A DNA stretch of 64,000 nucleotides, from the NCBI GenBank assembly GCA_902463265.1, contig CABQEV010000004.1:1-64000 (forward strand). Direction: 5' to 3'. A program made the position numbers and the translations under genes. Each line of letters starts with the position of its first letter. The first letter of the stretch is position 1. Positions 52,606 to 60,617 of the stretch are shown one piece after another. The notes beneath the pieces are model-generated. The model worked only from the letters and a program-made list of their open reading frames with translations. It had not been told where the DNA came from and ran no database searches. The DNA is from UMGS1889 sp900556055 (lineage in GTDB: Bacteria > Bacillota > Clostridia > Oscillospirales > Ruminococcaceae).

Positions 52606-53768
52606 TGCTGTCCCCCTCCGATCCCGATAAAATTCAGCTTTTCTCCGCCGTTTTTCATGTGTTCGTATATTCCGAGGATATCCTCGCGGGAAATGTTTCT
52701 TCCGCCGAGTCCGCCGATAAAATTGTATGTCGGAACAGTGCTGCCGTTCTTATGCAGAGCGGAATTCACATTTGTATAAACCGTGCCTTCGTTTCCGAAT
52801 GAGATGTCCTTTTCGAGAACTGCGATCGCCTTTGCATTTTTCACAGCCTCAGCGATCTCCTTTTCGGGGAACGGTCTGAGGTATCTCAGTCTGAGAACAC
52901 CTGCCTTTACTCCTCGTTCTCTCAGGCTGTCAGCCGTTTCTCTGCATAATCCCGAAATGCTTCCGAGGGTGATGATAACGTAATCCGCATCATCGGTTTT
53001 GTATTTCTCAACAAGTCCCGTGTATTTTCTGCCGAATATCTTCTCAAATTTCTCTTCAGCTTCCTTTATGACGGGAACGGAATTCAGCACGCCTACATGC
53101 TCCTTGTATTTGAAAATGTAGTTATGCTCGGGGCCTGCGGAAAATGCAAGATTTCTCGGATGATCGAGATCAAGCTTGTTTTCCGTTTCATACGGCGGGA
53201 GAAATTCATCTGCCTGTTCGGATGTCGGAACATCTACCGTTTCATATGTATGTGTGAGTATAAAGCCGTCCAGATTGACCATAAACGGCGTAGATACGTC
53301 CTTTTTCTCTGCTATGTAATAGCTCATCAGTGCCATGTCAAGGCTTTCCTGCGCATTTTCGGCATATGACTGTATCCAGCCGCTGTCAAGCTGCGATATG
53401 CTGTCACGCTGATCTCCGTAGATGTTCCACGGGAGAGCTGTTGATCGGTTTGCATTCATCATTACTATCGGAAAACGTCCGCCCGATGCATAATAAAGAC
53501 ATTCAGCCATATAAAGGAGTCCCTGAGATGATGTCGCCGTGAATGCTCTTGCGCCTACTGCGCTTGCGCCCATAGCACACGAAAGTGCGGAATGTTCGGA
53601 CTCAACATGGATATATTCCGCTTTCAGCCTGCCGTCCTCGACCATATCGGAAAGACGTTCAACGACAATAGTTTGCGGAGTTATCGGATACGCCGATATA
53701 ACTTCGGGACGTGCAAGGCGAACGCCTTCGGCAAACGCTTCATCGCCCGAAAGAAATCTTTTCGCCAT
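52602..53768 (-). CDS. 2-oxoacid:ferredoxin oxidoreductase, alpha subunit
   Basis: 388 residues with the pyrimidine-binding motif YPITPQTIVVE and EHSALSCAMGASAVGARAFTATSSQG. The carboxy part (GSISGLCRETADSLRERG; LRYLRPFP) is the second domain of PorA/VorB-like chains. Overlaps both neighbours by a few bases, indicating tight translational coupling. Confidence 0.94.
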   Translation of the reverse strand: MAKRFLSGDEAFAEGVRLARPEVISAYPITPQTIVVERLSDMVEDGRLKAEYIHVESEHSALSCAMGASAVGARAFTATSSQGLLYMAECLYYASGGRFPIVMMNANRSTALPWNIYGDQRDSISQLDSGWIQSYAENAQESLDMALMSYYIAEKKDVSTPFMVNLDGFILTHTYETVDVPTSEQADEFLPPYETENKLDLDHPRNLAFSAGPEHNYIFKYKEHVGVLNSVPVIKEAEEKFEKIFGRKYTGLVEKYKTDDADYVIITLGSISGLCRETADSLRERGVKAGVLRLRYLRPFPEKEIAEAVKNAKAIAVLEKDISFGNEGTVYTNVNSALHKNGSTVPTYNFIGGLGGRNISREDILGIYEHMKNGGEKLNFIGIGGGQQ

Positions 53769-54058
53769 TACCTTTCCGCCTCCATTTCTATTGCCTTCAC
53801 CTTACAGACTTTTTCACAAATGCCGCAGCCCTTGCAGAATTTGTAGTCGATGACTGCTTTGCCGTTTTCTATCGAAACCGTTCCGTCGGGACAGTAAAGA
53901 TAGCACTGCATACAGCCCACACATTTTTCGTTATTGACAACGGGACGGATATTTCTCCAGCCGCTGTTCTCCGAAACAAGATAGCCTGCCTCAAATGCCG
54001 TGTTTTCGGGAACATCGTCAAAACCAAACTGCTTTTTTTCTCTGAGATATGGTTTCAT
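53768..54058 (-). CDS. 2-oxoacid:ferredoxin oxidoreductase, delta (ferredoxin) subunit
   Basis: 96 residues with two [4Fe-4S] motifs, CVGCMQCYLYCPDG and CKGCGICEKVCK, carrying electrons to ferredoxin. Stop and the alpha start overlap by one base; its own start overlaps the gamma stop. Confidence 0.95.
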   Translation of the reverse strand: MKPYLREKKQFGFDDVPENTAFEAGYLVSENSGWRNIRPVVNNEKCVGCMQCYLYCPDGTVSIENGKAVIDYKFCKGCGICEKVCKVKAIEMEAER

Positions 54059-54573
54059 TTTTCCGCCCCCTCGTATGCATTCTTAACCGCCGTCTTGTTT
54101 TTTTCACGTATCTTTTCGGGCATATATCCGTCGATCGCTCCGAAAATATCTTCCTCGGAAACTATCCCCGAAACAGCTGCCGCCTTGCCAAGCATCACCG
54201 TGTTGACTGTCGGAAGTCTGAGCTTTTCGGCGATCGAACTGCCGTCAAATGCAACATCGCAGTCATTTTCAGCCGATCTCGTATTGATTATCACTTTTCC
54301 GTTCGGCTTCAGATGCTGTTCCAGCGATTCGCTGTAAAGAGTTTCATCGAGAATTATTATATAATCCGCAAGCTCGGTTTCGCTGCGGTCAAGTACAGGC
54401 TTATTGTCAAGCTTCGTAAATGCCCTTACGGGAGCGCCCCGCCTTTCGGGTCCGAATGACGGAAACGCCAGAGCATGGTATCCGTCGCCCTTCAGCGCAT
54501 ATGCTGCACCGAGGAGCTTTGCTGCCGTGAATGCACCCTGTCCGCCTCGTCCCAGCCATAAGATCTCAGTCAT
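54055..54573 (-). CDS. 2-oxoacid:ferredoxin oxidoreductase, gamma subunit
   Basis: 172 residues of the PorG/VorA-like chain: LWLGRGGQGAFTAAKLLGAAYALKG and ALAFPSFGPERRGAPVRAF. It is the first gene of the operon, directly after the promoter at 54637. Ribosome site is weak (ggtgtg). Confidence 0.93.
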   Translation of the reverse strand: MTEILWLGRGGQGAFTAAKLLGAAYALKGDGYHALAFPSFGPERRGAPVRAFTKLDNKPVLDRSETELADYIIILDETLYSESLEQHLKPNGKVIINTRSAENDCDVAFDGSSIAEKLRLPTVNTVMLGKAAAVSGIVSEEDIFGAIDGYMPEKIREKNKTAVKNAYEGAEK

Positions 54574-54636
54574 AATTCACACCGTCTTTCTCATTACATT
54601 ATAAACATATAAGTATTATATGTTTTGTATGTATAT

Positions 54637-54687
54637 ATAATATCATGCAGGACCCGTTTTGTCCAATACAGAAAAGCAATATTCAGT
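54637..54687 (-). promoter_or_regulatory. Promoter plus upstream box of the oxidoreductase operon
   Basis: Reading leftward: box ACTGAATAT (54679-54687), 13 bp, TGGACA (54660-54665), 17 bp, TATTAT (54637-54642). The same box, spacing and surrounding bases (tattggacaaa.cggg) occur upstream of metQ at 57420-57470. Confidence 0.8.
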
Positions 54688-54699
54688 CATAGATCTTTC

Positions 54700-55365
54700 C
54701 TATAACTTTTTATCAAGCTTTCTTACGGCAATATCACCGATAAACTGGATAAGCTGAACAAGGATAACAAGTATTGCAACGCAGACGATCATTATATCTG
54801 TCTGATATCTCTGATATCCGTATCTGTAAGCGAGATCTCCCAGTCCTCCGCCGCCTACAAGTCCTGCCATTGCGGAAAATCCAAGCACCGATATCGCAGT
54901 TACCGTAATGTTCCTGACAAGTGAAGGGAGTGCTTCGGGAATGAGTATCTCTGTGATGATGCTGCTTTTCTTTGCTCCCGATGAAACAGCGGCTTCAATA
55001 ACGCCCTTGCTCACGTCCGAAAACGACGCTTCGGCAAGTCTTGCAAAAAATGCGATCGACGCTATCGAAAGCGGAACGATAACAGCTTCCGAACCGATCT
55101 TTGTTCCGACGATAAGCTTTGAAAGCGGAAGGAGAAGTATCATCAGTATCAGAAAAGGAACTGAGCGTATCACATTCAGGATAACACCCACGATCTTATT
55201 TACAGCTTCATTTTTTATAAAAAGCGGATTTGATGTTGCGTAAAGCAGAAGTCCGAGAAGTCCGCCGAAAACGACTGCCGCCGCAAGCGAGGTCAGCACC
55301 ATGAACGCTGTCTGCGCAAGTGCTGTTCCGATGTCACCTCCGAGTGAGATTATATTTTCAAGCAC
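54700..55365 (-). CDS. metI: Methionine ABC transporter permease
   Basis: Inner-membrane permease of 221 residues with five helices and the permease EAA-type loop (GVIEAAVSSGAKKSSIITEILIPEALPSL). Starts with GTG at 55365 behind aggtgat; overlaps metN by 8 bases. Forms MetNI with the ATPase, and imports methionine captured by MetQ. Confidence 0.95.
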   Translation of the reverse strand: MLENIISLGGDIGTALAQTAFMVLTSLAAAVVFGGLLGLLLYATSNPLFIKNEAVNKIVGVILNVIRSVPFLILMILLLPLSKLIVGTKIGSEAVIVPLSIASIAFFARLAEASFSDVSKGVIEAAVSSGAKKSSIITEILIPEALPSLVRNITVTAISVLGFSAMAGLVGGGGLGDLAYRYGYQRYQTDIMIVCVAILVILVQLIQFIGDIAVRKLDKKL

Positions 55366-56377
55366 TTAAGATCACCTCCGTGTCATAAACCGTCTTTTTA
55401 AGCTCATCTATCGCATTGCGGACATTTTCCGCATCTCCCGTGATATTCACATAGAGTATTCCGAGCGGCTTTTTCTCGATATATTCGATCTTGCCGTGAA
55501 GGATATTGCAGCCGACATCATGATTTTTTGCTACCTGAGAAAGTATTGCCTCCGCTGCACTGTCACCCAGATATGTAAGCTTCACAACAGGACCTGTTAT
55601 CTCCGACTTTATTTCATTCGGGATATCGAAATTCTGTGTGTGAGCGATAAGCTGCTTTGTGAATTCGTCCTTCGGCGATGTGAAGACATCGTAAACATCG
55701 CCTATCTCAACGACCTCTCCCTGTGACATTACCGCAGTGCGTGTGCATATCGTCTTTACAACATCAAGCTCATGTGTGATTATCACGATAGTAACGCCAA
55801 GCTCCGAGTTTATGCGGCTCAGAAGTTCAAGCACGGAAGATGTGGTCTCAGCGTCAAGTGCCGATGTCGGCTCATCGCAGAGGAGAAGCTCTGTGTTGTT
55901 CGCAAGTGCCCTTGCTATCGCAACTCTCTGCTTCTGACCGCCCGAAAGCTTTGACGGATAAGAGTCCGCTTTATCACTCAGCCTGACAAATTCAAGCAGC
56001 TCGCCAACTCTCTCAGCGATCTTATCCTTCTTCCAGCCTGCGGTTTTCAGCACGAATGCAATGTTCTGAAAAACCGTCTTGTTTTCCGCAAGATTGAAGT
56101 GCTGAAATATCATTCCGATGTTTTTTCTGAGATCTCTCAGCTGCGCACCCTTGTATGATACTATGCTGCTGCCGTTTATCAGGACATCTCCCGATGTGAC
56201 GGGCTGGAGAAGATTTATCGTGCGGAGCAGCGTGCTTTTTCCCGCGCCGCTTCCGCCGACTATCCCGAAGATATCGCCCTTGTTTATCGTGAATGACACA
56301 TTTTTTACAGCGTCCACTGTTTTGCCGTTTTGTCTGAAGCTGACGCTTACGTTTCTGAATTCTACCACATCTATCAC
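55358..56377 (-). CDS. metN: Methionine ABC transporter ATP-binding protein
   Basis: 339 residues: Walker A GGSGAGKSTL, signature LSGGQKQRV, Walker B LLLCDEPTSALD, and a C-terminal NIL-type domain (about 265-339), which in this family binds methionine and inhibits transport. Start taken at GTG 56377; GTG 56368 is an alternative since its ribosome site is similar. Confidence 0.95.
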   Translation of the reverse strand: MIDVVEFRNVSVSFRQNGKTVDAVKNVSFTINKGDIFGIVGGSGAGKSTLLRTINLLQPVTSGDVLINGSSIVSYKGAQLRDLRKNIGMIFQHFNLAENKTVFQNIAFVLKTAGWKKDKIAERVGELLEFVRLSDKADSYPSKLSGGQKQRVAIARALANNTELLLCDEPTSALDAETTSSVLELLSRINSELGVTIVIITHELDVVKTICTRTAVMSQGEVVEIGDVYDVFTSPKDEFTKQLIAHTQNFDIPNEIKSEITGPVVKLTYLGDSAAEAILSQVAKNHDVGCNILHGKIEYIEKKPLGILYVNITGDAENVRNAIDELKKTVYDTEVILSA

Positions 56378-56398
56378 CGTTTCTCTATCTTTTTTTCG

Positions 56399-57229
56399 TT
56401 AATCGTTATAACCCGCAGGTCTTGCAAATGCGGTGTACTGCTTGCTTTCGTCCTCGATAACGCTTCTGAAAGCGTCCGAATGAACTATCTCGGTTATATC
56501 CTTTGCAAACTGCGAATCAACATCAGCCGTTCTTACTGCGATAACATTGAAATATCCCTCAGCAAGCTGCTCGTTGTAAACTGCATCCGCAAGATCAAGA
56601 CCCGCTCCGATAGCATAATTTCCGTTTATCACAGCGAAATCCGTGCTGTCAAGAACGCTTGGGAGTATCTCCGCACTGACCTCTGTAAATGTCAGATTTT
56701 TCGGATTTTCGGAGATGTCATTCACCGTTGCCTTGGACGGATCAATGCTCGGATCTATCGTGATTATTCCTGTCTGAGCAAGCACACGGAGCGCTCTCGA
56801 AAGGTTTGTGTCATCATTTGGGATAGCTGCCGCTGCACCGTCCGCAGCCTCATCAAGGGACTTGTATTTCTCGGAAAATACGCCCATCGCAGCTGTCGGG
56901 ATCTCAGTCAGATAGCTGAGTTCAAGTCCGTGCTCCTCGGAAAATTTCTTGAGATATGTTGAATGCTGGAACATATTCACGTCAATGTCGTTATCCGCAA
57001 GAGCGTTGTTCGGCTGAACATAATCGGAAAACTCTGTTATCTCAACTGTGTAGCCCTTCTCTTCAAGCGAAGGCTGGATAGCCTCTTTGAACATATCGCC
57101 GTAAGGTCCTGCGCACACGCCGACACGGATAAGCTTGTTTTCATCGCCTGATTTTCCGCATCCGGTAAATACTGCCGCACCGATGACTGCTGCAAGAGCC
57201 GCCGCAATTATCTTATTTATCTTTTTCAT
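56399..57229 (-). CDS. metQ: Methionine-binding lipoprotein
   Basis: 276-residue NlpA/MetQ lipoprotein; lipobox ending in FTGC. The start ATG 57229 with aggtg site is preferred to the upstream ATG at 57253, because it begins the signal peptide. LIRVGVCAGPYGDMFKEAIQP and VNMFQHSTYLKKF are family landmarks. The gene lies just downstream of the terminator and leader peptide that precede it. Confidence 0.95.
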   Translation of the reverse strand: MKKINKIIAAALAAVIGAAVFTGCGKSGDENKLIRVGVCAGPYGDMFKEAIQPSLEEKGYTVEITEFSDYVQPNNALADNDIDVNMFQHSTYLKKFSEEHGLELSYLTEIPTAAMGVFSEKYKSLDEAADGAAAAIPNDDTNLSRALRVLAQTGIITIDPSIDPSKATVNDISENPKNLTFTEVSAEILPSVLDSTDFAVINGNYAIGAGLDLADAVYNEQLAEGYFNVIAVRTADVDSQFAKDITEIVHSDAFRSVIEDESKQYTAFARPAGYND

Positions 57230-57251
57230 AACAAAACACCTCATAAAAATC

Positions 57252-57280
57252 AAAATAAAAAAGCAGCCGTTTCCGACCGC
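57252..57280 (-). terminator. Attenuator terminator before metQ
   Basis: Reading leftward, gcggtcg (57274-57280) pairs with cggctgc (57263-57269) around a gaaa loop, then a U-run of tttttatttt. It lies between the leader peptide and metQ. Confidence 0.8.
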
Positions 57281-57303
57281 CCGAACATATCATATCAACA
57301 ACA

Positions 57304-57375
57304 TCAAGCCCGACAGGGCATATTGATACATCGTTCGAAACGTTTTATCAAACACATACAGCACATCATTTTCAT
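57304..57375 (-). CDS. Cys/Met-rich leader peptide of metQNI
   Basis: Reading leftward, a 23-residue ORF starting MKMMCCMCLIKRFERC, with five Cys and five Met. ATG 57375 has site aaagggtg about 10 nt upstream; an in-frame ATG lies 6 nt earlier. Its stop lies 23 nt before the terminator. The promoter at 57420 lies upstream and metQ downstream of the terminator. A ribosome stalled at the UGC UGU AUG UGU codons would alter RNA folding; a small hairpin in the region (GCCC/GGGC around 57307-57318) could form alternative pairings with the terminator 5' arm. Function inferred from layout; the ORF itself is directly visible. Confidence 0.75.
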   Translation of the reverse strand: MKMMCCMCLIKRFERCINMPCRA

Positions 57376-57419
57376 TATCATTACACCCTTTCTGTCTGCC
57401 ATTCTCTTGGCATGGCTAA

Positions 57420-57470
57420 ATCATAACATACAAATCCCGCTTTGTCCAATACGTAAAACCGATATTCAGT
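57420..57470 (-). promoter_or_regulatory. Promoter plus upstream box of the metQNI leader
   Basis: Reading leftward: ACTGAATAT (57462-57470), 13 bp, TGGACA (57443-57448), 17 bp, TATGAT (57420-57425). Nearly identical to the oxidoreductase promoter, with the box at the position expected for an activator contacting RNA polymerase. Confidence 0.8.
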
Positions 57471-57476
57471 TATAGG

Positions 57477-57524
57477 AAAAAAATATCGCCGTGTATCGGA
57501 AGTTGTCCGACACACGGCGATATT
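57477..57524 (-). terminator. Terminator after the LysR gene
   Basis: aatatcgccgtgt/acacggcgatatt (57482-57494/57512-57524), then a T-run reading leftward. Confidence 0.85.
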
Positions 57525-58441
57525 CACTGCTTTTTCAGATACTTTTCTATTTCCTCGATATATATCCTGCCGATCTCAGAAAGGATCATGTTGTTCCTCG
57601 TTATGTAGCCGATCTCCATAACATCCTCGTCAATGGATTCGTCTTTGAACGGAACTGCGATATAATCCGTACCGTTCAGCTCCTCGCAGATTATGCCCGA
57701 GCAAAGCGTATACGCATTCAGTCCGATCATCAGATTGAGCATAGTCGCACGGTCGCACGCTTTTATTATCTGCGGATAATCGCAGGTGCTGAGTATTTCC
57801 TCGGAAAGATAAAACGAACTGCTGTCCCCCTGCTCAAACGACAGGCAGGGATAATCATATAGCTGCTTCAATGAGATGCTTTTTTCGCCCGCAAGAGGAT
57901 GCCCGCTCCAAAGATAAACGTAGGGACGGCACTCTGTCAACGTGTGAAAATCAAGCCCGTTCGATGACAGCAGCTTCATGATGGACTTGCGGTTGAAGCT
58001 GTTGAGATACAGTATTCCTATTTCGCTGCGCAGAGTGTGAACATCGTTTATGACCTCTCTCGTCTGCGTTTCGCGGATCGCAAATTCATACTCCGATGCG
58101 CCGAAAAATCTGACCGTTTCAACGAATGCCTTGACCGCAAACGAATAATGCTGAGTCGAAACGCCGAACTTCTTTTTGACATTTCCCCCGCCCGAATATT
58201 TATCCTCCAGCAGCTTGTACTGACTGTACACCTGACGTGCATAAAGTATAAATTCCATGCCGTCATTCGTCAGCGTAACACCCCTGCCGCTTCGGTTGAA
58301 TATCTGTATGCCTATCTCCTTTTCAAGCTCCCTGACCGCCGATGTCAGCGACGGCTGAGCGATAAAGAGAGTTTCCGCAGCCTTGTTGAGCGAGCCTGTT
58401 TCCGATATCGCAATAACATATTTCAACTGCTGAAGCGTCAT
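57524..58441 (-). CDS. LysR-family transcriptional regulator
   Basis: 305 residues with N-terminal winged helix (TLQQLKYVIAISETGSLNKAAETLFIAQPSLTSAVRELEKEIG) and effector-binding domain. ATG 58441 with site aaggggtga is used; a GTG 9 nt upstream lies in the ribosome site. Lying between metQ and mccA, it is a candidate activator of the box shared by metQ and oxidoreductase promoters, probably sensing a sulfur metabolite as CysB-like relatives do; this is inference. Confidence 0.92.
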   Translation of the reverse strand: MTLQQLKYVIAISETGSLNKAAETLFIAQPSLTSAVRELEKEIGIQIFNRSGRGVTLTNDGMEFILYARQVYSQYKLLEDKYSGGGNVKKKFGVSTQHYSFAVKAFVETVRFFGASEYEFAIRETQTREVINDVHTLRSEIGILYLNSFNRKSIMKLLSSNGLDFHTLTECRPYVYLWSGHPLAGEKSISLKQLYDYPCLSFEQGDSSSFYLSEEILSTCDYPQIIKACDRATMLNLMIGLNAYTLCSGIICEELNGTDYIAVPFKDESIDEDVMEIGYITRNNMILSEIGRIYIEEIEKYLKKQ

Positions 58442-58476
58442 AAAGATCACCCCTTTTTACATAAATGATGAAGTGA

Positions 58477-58505
58477 ATTATAACCCAAAAATATTTTTTT
58501 GTCAA
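58477..58505 (-). promoter_or_regulatory. Promoter of the LysR gene
   Basis: Reading leftward: TTGACA (58500-58505), 17 bp, TATAAT (58477-58482). It does not carry the ACTGAATAT box. Confidence 0.85.
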
Positions 58506-58532
58506 TAGAAGAGCGGATTAATTCATCTTTTG

Positions 58533-59441
58533 TTAAAAAAGCCCCGTACTGAAATATCTGTCGCCTCGGTCGGGGAAAACAGTTACGATATTGCCGCTGT
58601 CTATCCTTTCGGCAAGCTTTAACGCAGCTGCCAGAGCCGCACCCGATGATGATCCCGCAAATATTCCCTCGGACGATGCAAGCCTATGCACCGTGTCAAA
58701 CGCTTCGCTGTCATTTATCTTTATGACATCATCAACAAGTGACATATCCATAGTATCCGCAATAAAATCGTTGCCGATGCCCTCGATATTGTAGTCGCTG
58801 TGTTCGCCGCCGCCCATCGTTGAACCCACGGGATCGGCAAGTATCCCCTTTATCGACGGATCCTGTTCCTTCAGATAGCGGAGTATGCCCGTGTATGTTC
58901 CGCCGCTTCCCGCACCTGCCACAACATAGTCGATCCTGCCGTCAAGACCGTGATATATTTCCCTGCCCGTCGTTTCGTAATGCGCCTGCGGATTGCTCTG
59001 ATTTTTGAACTGTTCAAGCGATATCGAGCCGGGTATTCCCGCCTTTATCTCCTCCGCTTTTTCGACTGCGCCCAGCATTCCGAACTCACGCGGAGTGTTC
59101 ACAACTTCCGCTCCCAGCGCACGCATAAGTGCCTGCTTTTCAGCGGAAAACTTTGTCGGAACAACGAAAATTATCCGATAGCCTCTGTTAAGTGCGGCAA
59201 ATGCAATGCCCAGTCCCGTGTTGCCTGCCGTCGCTTCGACTATCGTTCCGCCCTCTTTCAGTATGCCTTTTTTCTCTGCGTCCCTGACCATGTAAAGTCC
59301 TGTTCTGTCCTTGACGCTTCCTGACGGATTGTAAAGCTCCAGCTTTGCAAAAATGTTCACGCCCGCTTTTTTATTGATATGTCCCAGTCTTACAAGCGGC
59401 GTGTTTCCTATAAGATCCTGCATTGAATCGTAGTATTTCAT
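58533..59441 (-). CDS. mccA: O-acetylserine-dependent cystathionine beta-synthase (MccA-like)
   Basis: 302 residues, PLP fold type II. Cofactor Lys lies in SGSVKDRTG, phosphate loop GAGSGGTYTG. The segment EATAGNTGLGI and the VVPTKFSAEKQALMRALGAEVV region follow the MccA (YrhA) rather than the CysK (TSGNTG) pattern, so it probably joins homocysteine to serine derivatives to give cystathionine. One base separates it from mccB. Cysteine synthase is the alternative. Confidence 0.85.
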   Translation of the reverse strand: MKYYDSMQDLIGNTPLVRLGHINKKAGVNIFAKLELYNPSGSVKDRTGLYMVRDAEKKGILKEGGTIVEATAGNTGLGIAFAALNRGYRIIFVVPTKFSAEKQALMRALGAEVVNTPREFGMLGAVEKAEEIKAGIPGSISLEQFKNQSNPQAHYETTGREIYHGLDGRIDYVVAGAGSGGTYTGILRYLKEQDPSIKGILADPVGSTMGGGEHSDYNIEGIGNDFIADTMDMSLVDDVIKINDSEAFDTVHRLASSEGIFAGSSSGAALAAALKLAERIDSGNIVTVFPDRGDRYFSTGLF

Positions 59442-59442
59442 C

Positions 59443-60603
59443 TTACTTTACCTCGCTCTTTTCGATAGCCTGACTGAGATCCGCAATAATATCATCTATA
59501 TTTTCGATACCGGTTGAAAGCCTGATAAGCCCATCGGTTATGCCGACCTTTTGGCGTATATCCGCAGGTATGGATGCATGAGTCATCGTCGATGGATGGC
59601 ATACGAGAGATTCAACTCCGCCAAGACTTTCAGCTAGCATTATAAGCTTCAGGCTCTCGAAAAATACATTGATATCATAGTTATCCTTCAGCTCAAATGA
59701 GATCATGACACCGCCGTTTTTCGCCTGCTTTTTGTTGATCTCATAGCCCTGAGCGCCTTCAAGTCCCGGATAATAAACATTCTTGACGGCACTGCTGTTT
59801 TTCAGAAATTCCGCAGCCTTTTCCGCATTCTGAACGTGTCTGTCCATTCTTACGCCGAGGGTCTTTATTCCCCTGATGAGCAGGAAGGAATCAAACGGAG
59901 GAAGAACGCCGCCCGTGGAATTCTGGATAAATGCAAGCTTTTCCGCAAGCTCCTTCGTGCTTACGACCGCAAGTCCCGCAACGACATCGCTGTGTCCGCC
60001 GAGATATTTTGTTGCGCTGTGGACTACAATATCCGCACCGAGATCAAGCGGCTTCTGGAGATACGGAGTCATAAATGTGTTGTCAACAATAACAAGCAGT
60101 CCGTGCTTATGCGAAATATCCGCAACAGCCTTTATATCCGTTACAGTCATAAGCGGATTTGCGGGACTTTCGATCATAACCGCCTTTACATCGGGGGTAA
60201 TATCCCTCTCAAATGCGGCAGGATCGGTAGTATCGGAAATAGTGTAGGTTATCCCGAAGTGATCGAAAACCTTGTCAAGAACACGGAATGTTCCGCCGTA
60301 AACATTGCCGGAAATAAGCACTCTGTCGCCCGATCCAAGCAGGCTGAGGACCGCCGTAGTTGCCGCCATTCCCGAACCGAATGCAAATCCCGCATATCCG
60401 TTTTCAAGCTCTGCGATAAGTGCTTCAAGTGCCTCTCTTGTGGGATTTCCCGTGCGTGAATATTCGTAGCCTCTCATCTTTCCCAGACCGTCCTGCTTGA
60501 ATGTCGATGTCTGATAGATCGGCACATTCACTGCGCCCGTTCTCTCATCGATGGAAATTCCTCCGTGGATAAGTGCTGTTTCGATATTTTCAAATCTGCT
60601 CAT
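59443..60603 (-). CDS. mccB: Cystathionine/homocysteine gamma-lyase (MccB-like)
   Basis: 386 residues, PLP fold type I of the Cys/Met metabolism family: YEYSRTGNPTR, FGSGMAATTAV, and the cofactor Lys in VVHSATKYLGGHSD. ATG 60603 is preferred over 60609, 6 nt earlier, for spacing from aaaggag. Cystathionine gamma-lyase converts cystathionine to cysteine; neighbour MccA supplies the substrate. Cystathionine gamma-synthase is an alternative in this family. Confidence 0.9.
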   Translation of the reverse strand: MSRFENIETALIHGGISIDERTGAVNVPIYQTSTFKQDGLGKMRGYEYSRTGNPTREALEALIAELENGYAGFAFGSGMAATTAVLSLLGSGDRVLISGNVYGGTFRVLDKVFDHFGITYTISDTTDPAAFERDITPDVKAVMIESPANPLMTVTDIKAVADISHKHGLLVIVDNTFMTPYLQKPLDLGADIVVHSATKYLGGHSDVVAGLAVVSTKELAEKLAFIQNSTGGVLPPFDSFLLIRGIKTLGVRMDRHVQNAEKAAEFLKNSSAVKNVYYPGLEGAQGYEINKKQAKNGGVMISFELKDNYDINVFFESLKLIMLAESLGGVESLVCHPSTMTHASIPADIRQKVGITDGLIRLSTGIENIDDIIADLSQAIEKSEVK

Positions 60604-60617
60604 TTTCATTAACTCCT

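Noticed and set aside
57252..57480. SAM riboswitch or T-box upstream of metQ
   Set aside because: No T-box sequence or SAM-box core seen; a translated leader with terminator explains the region better.
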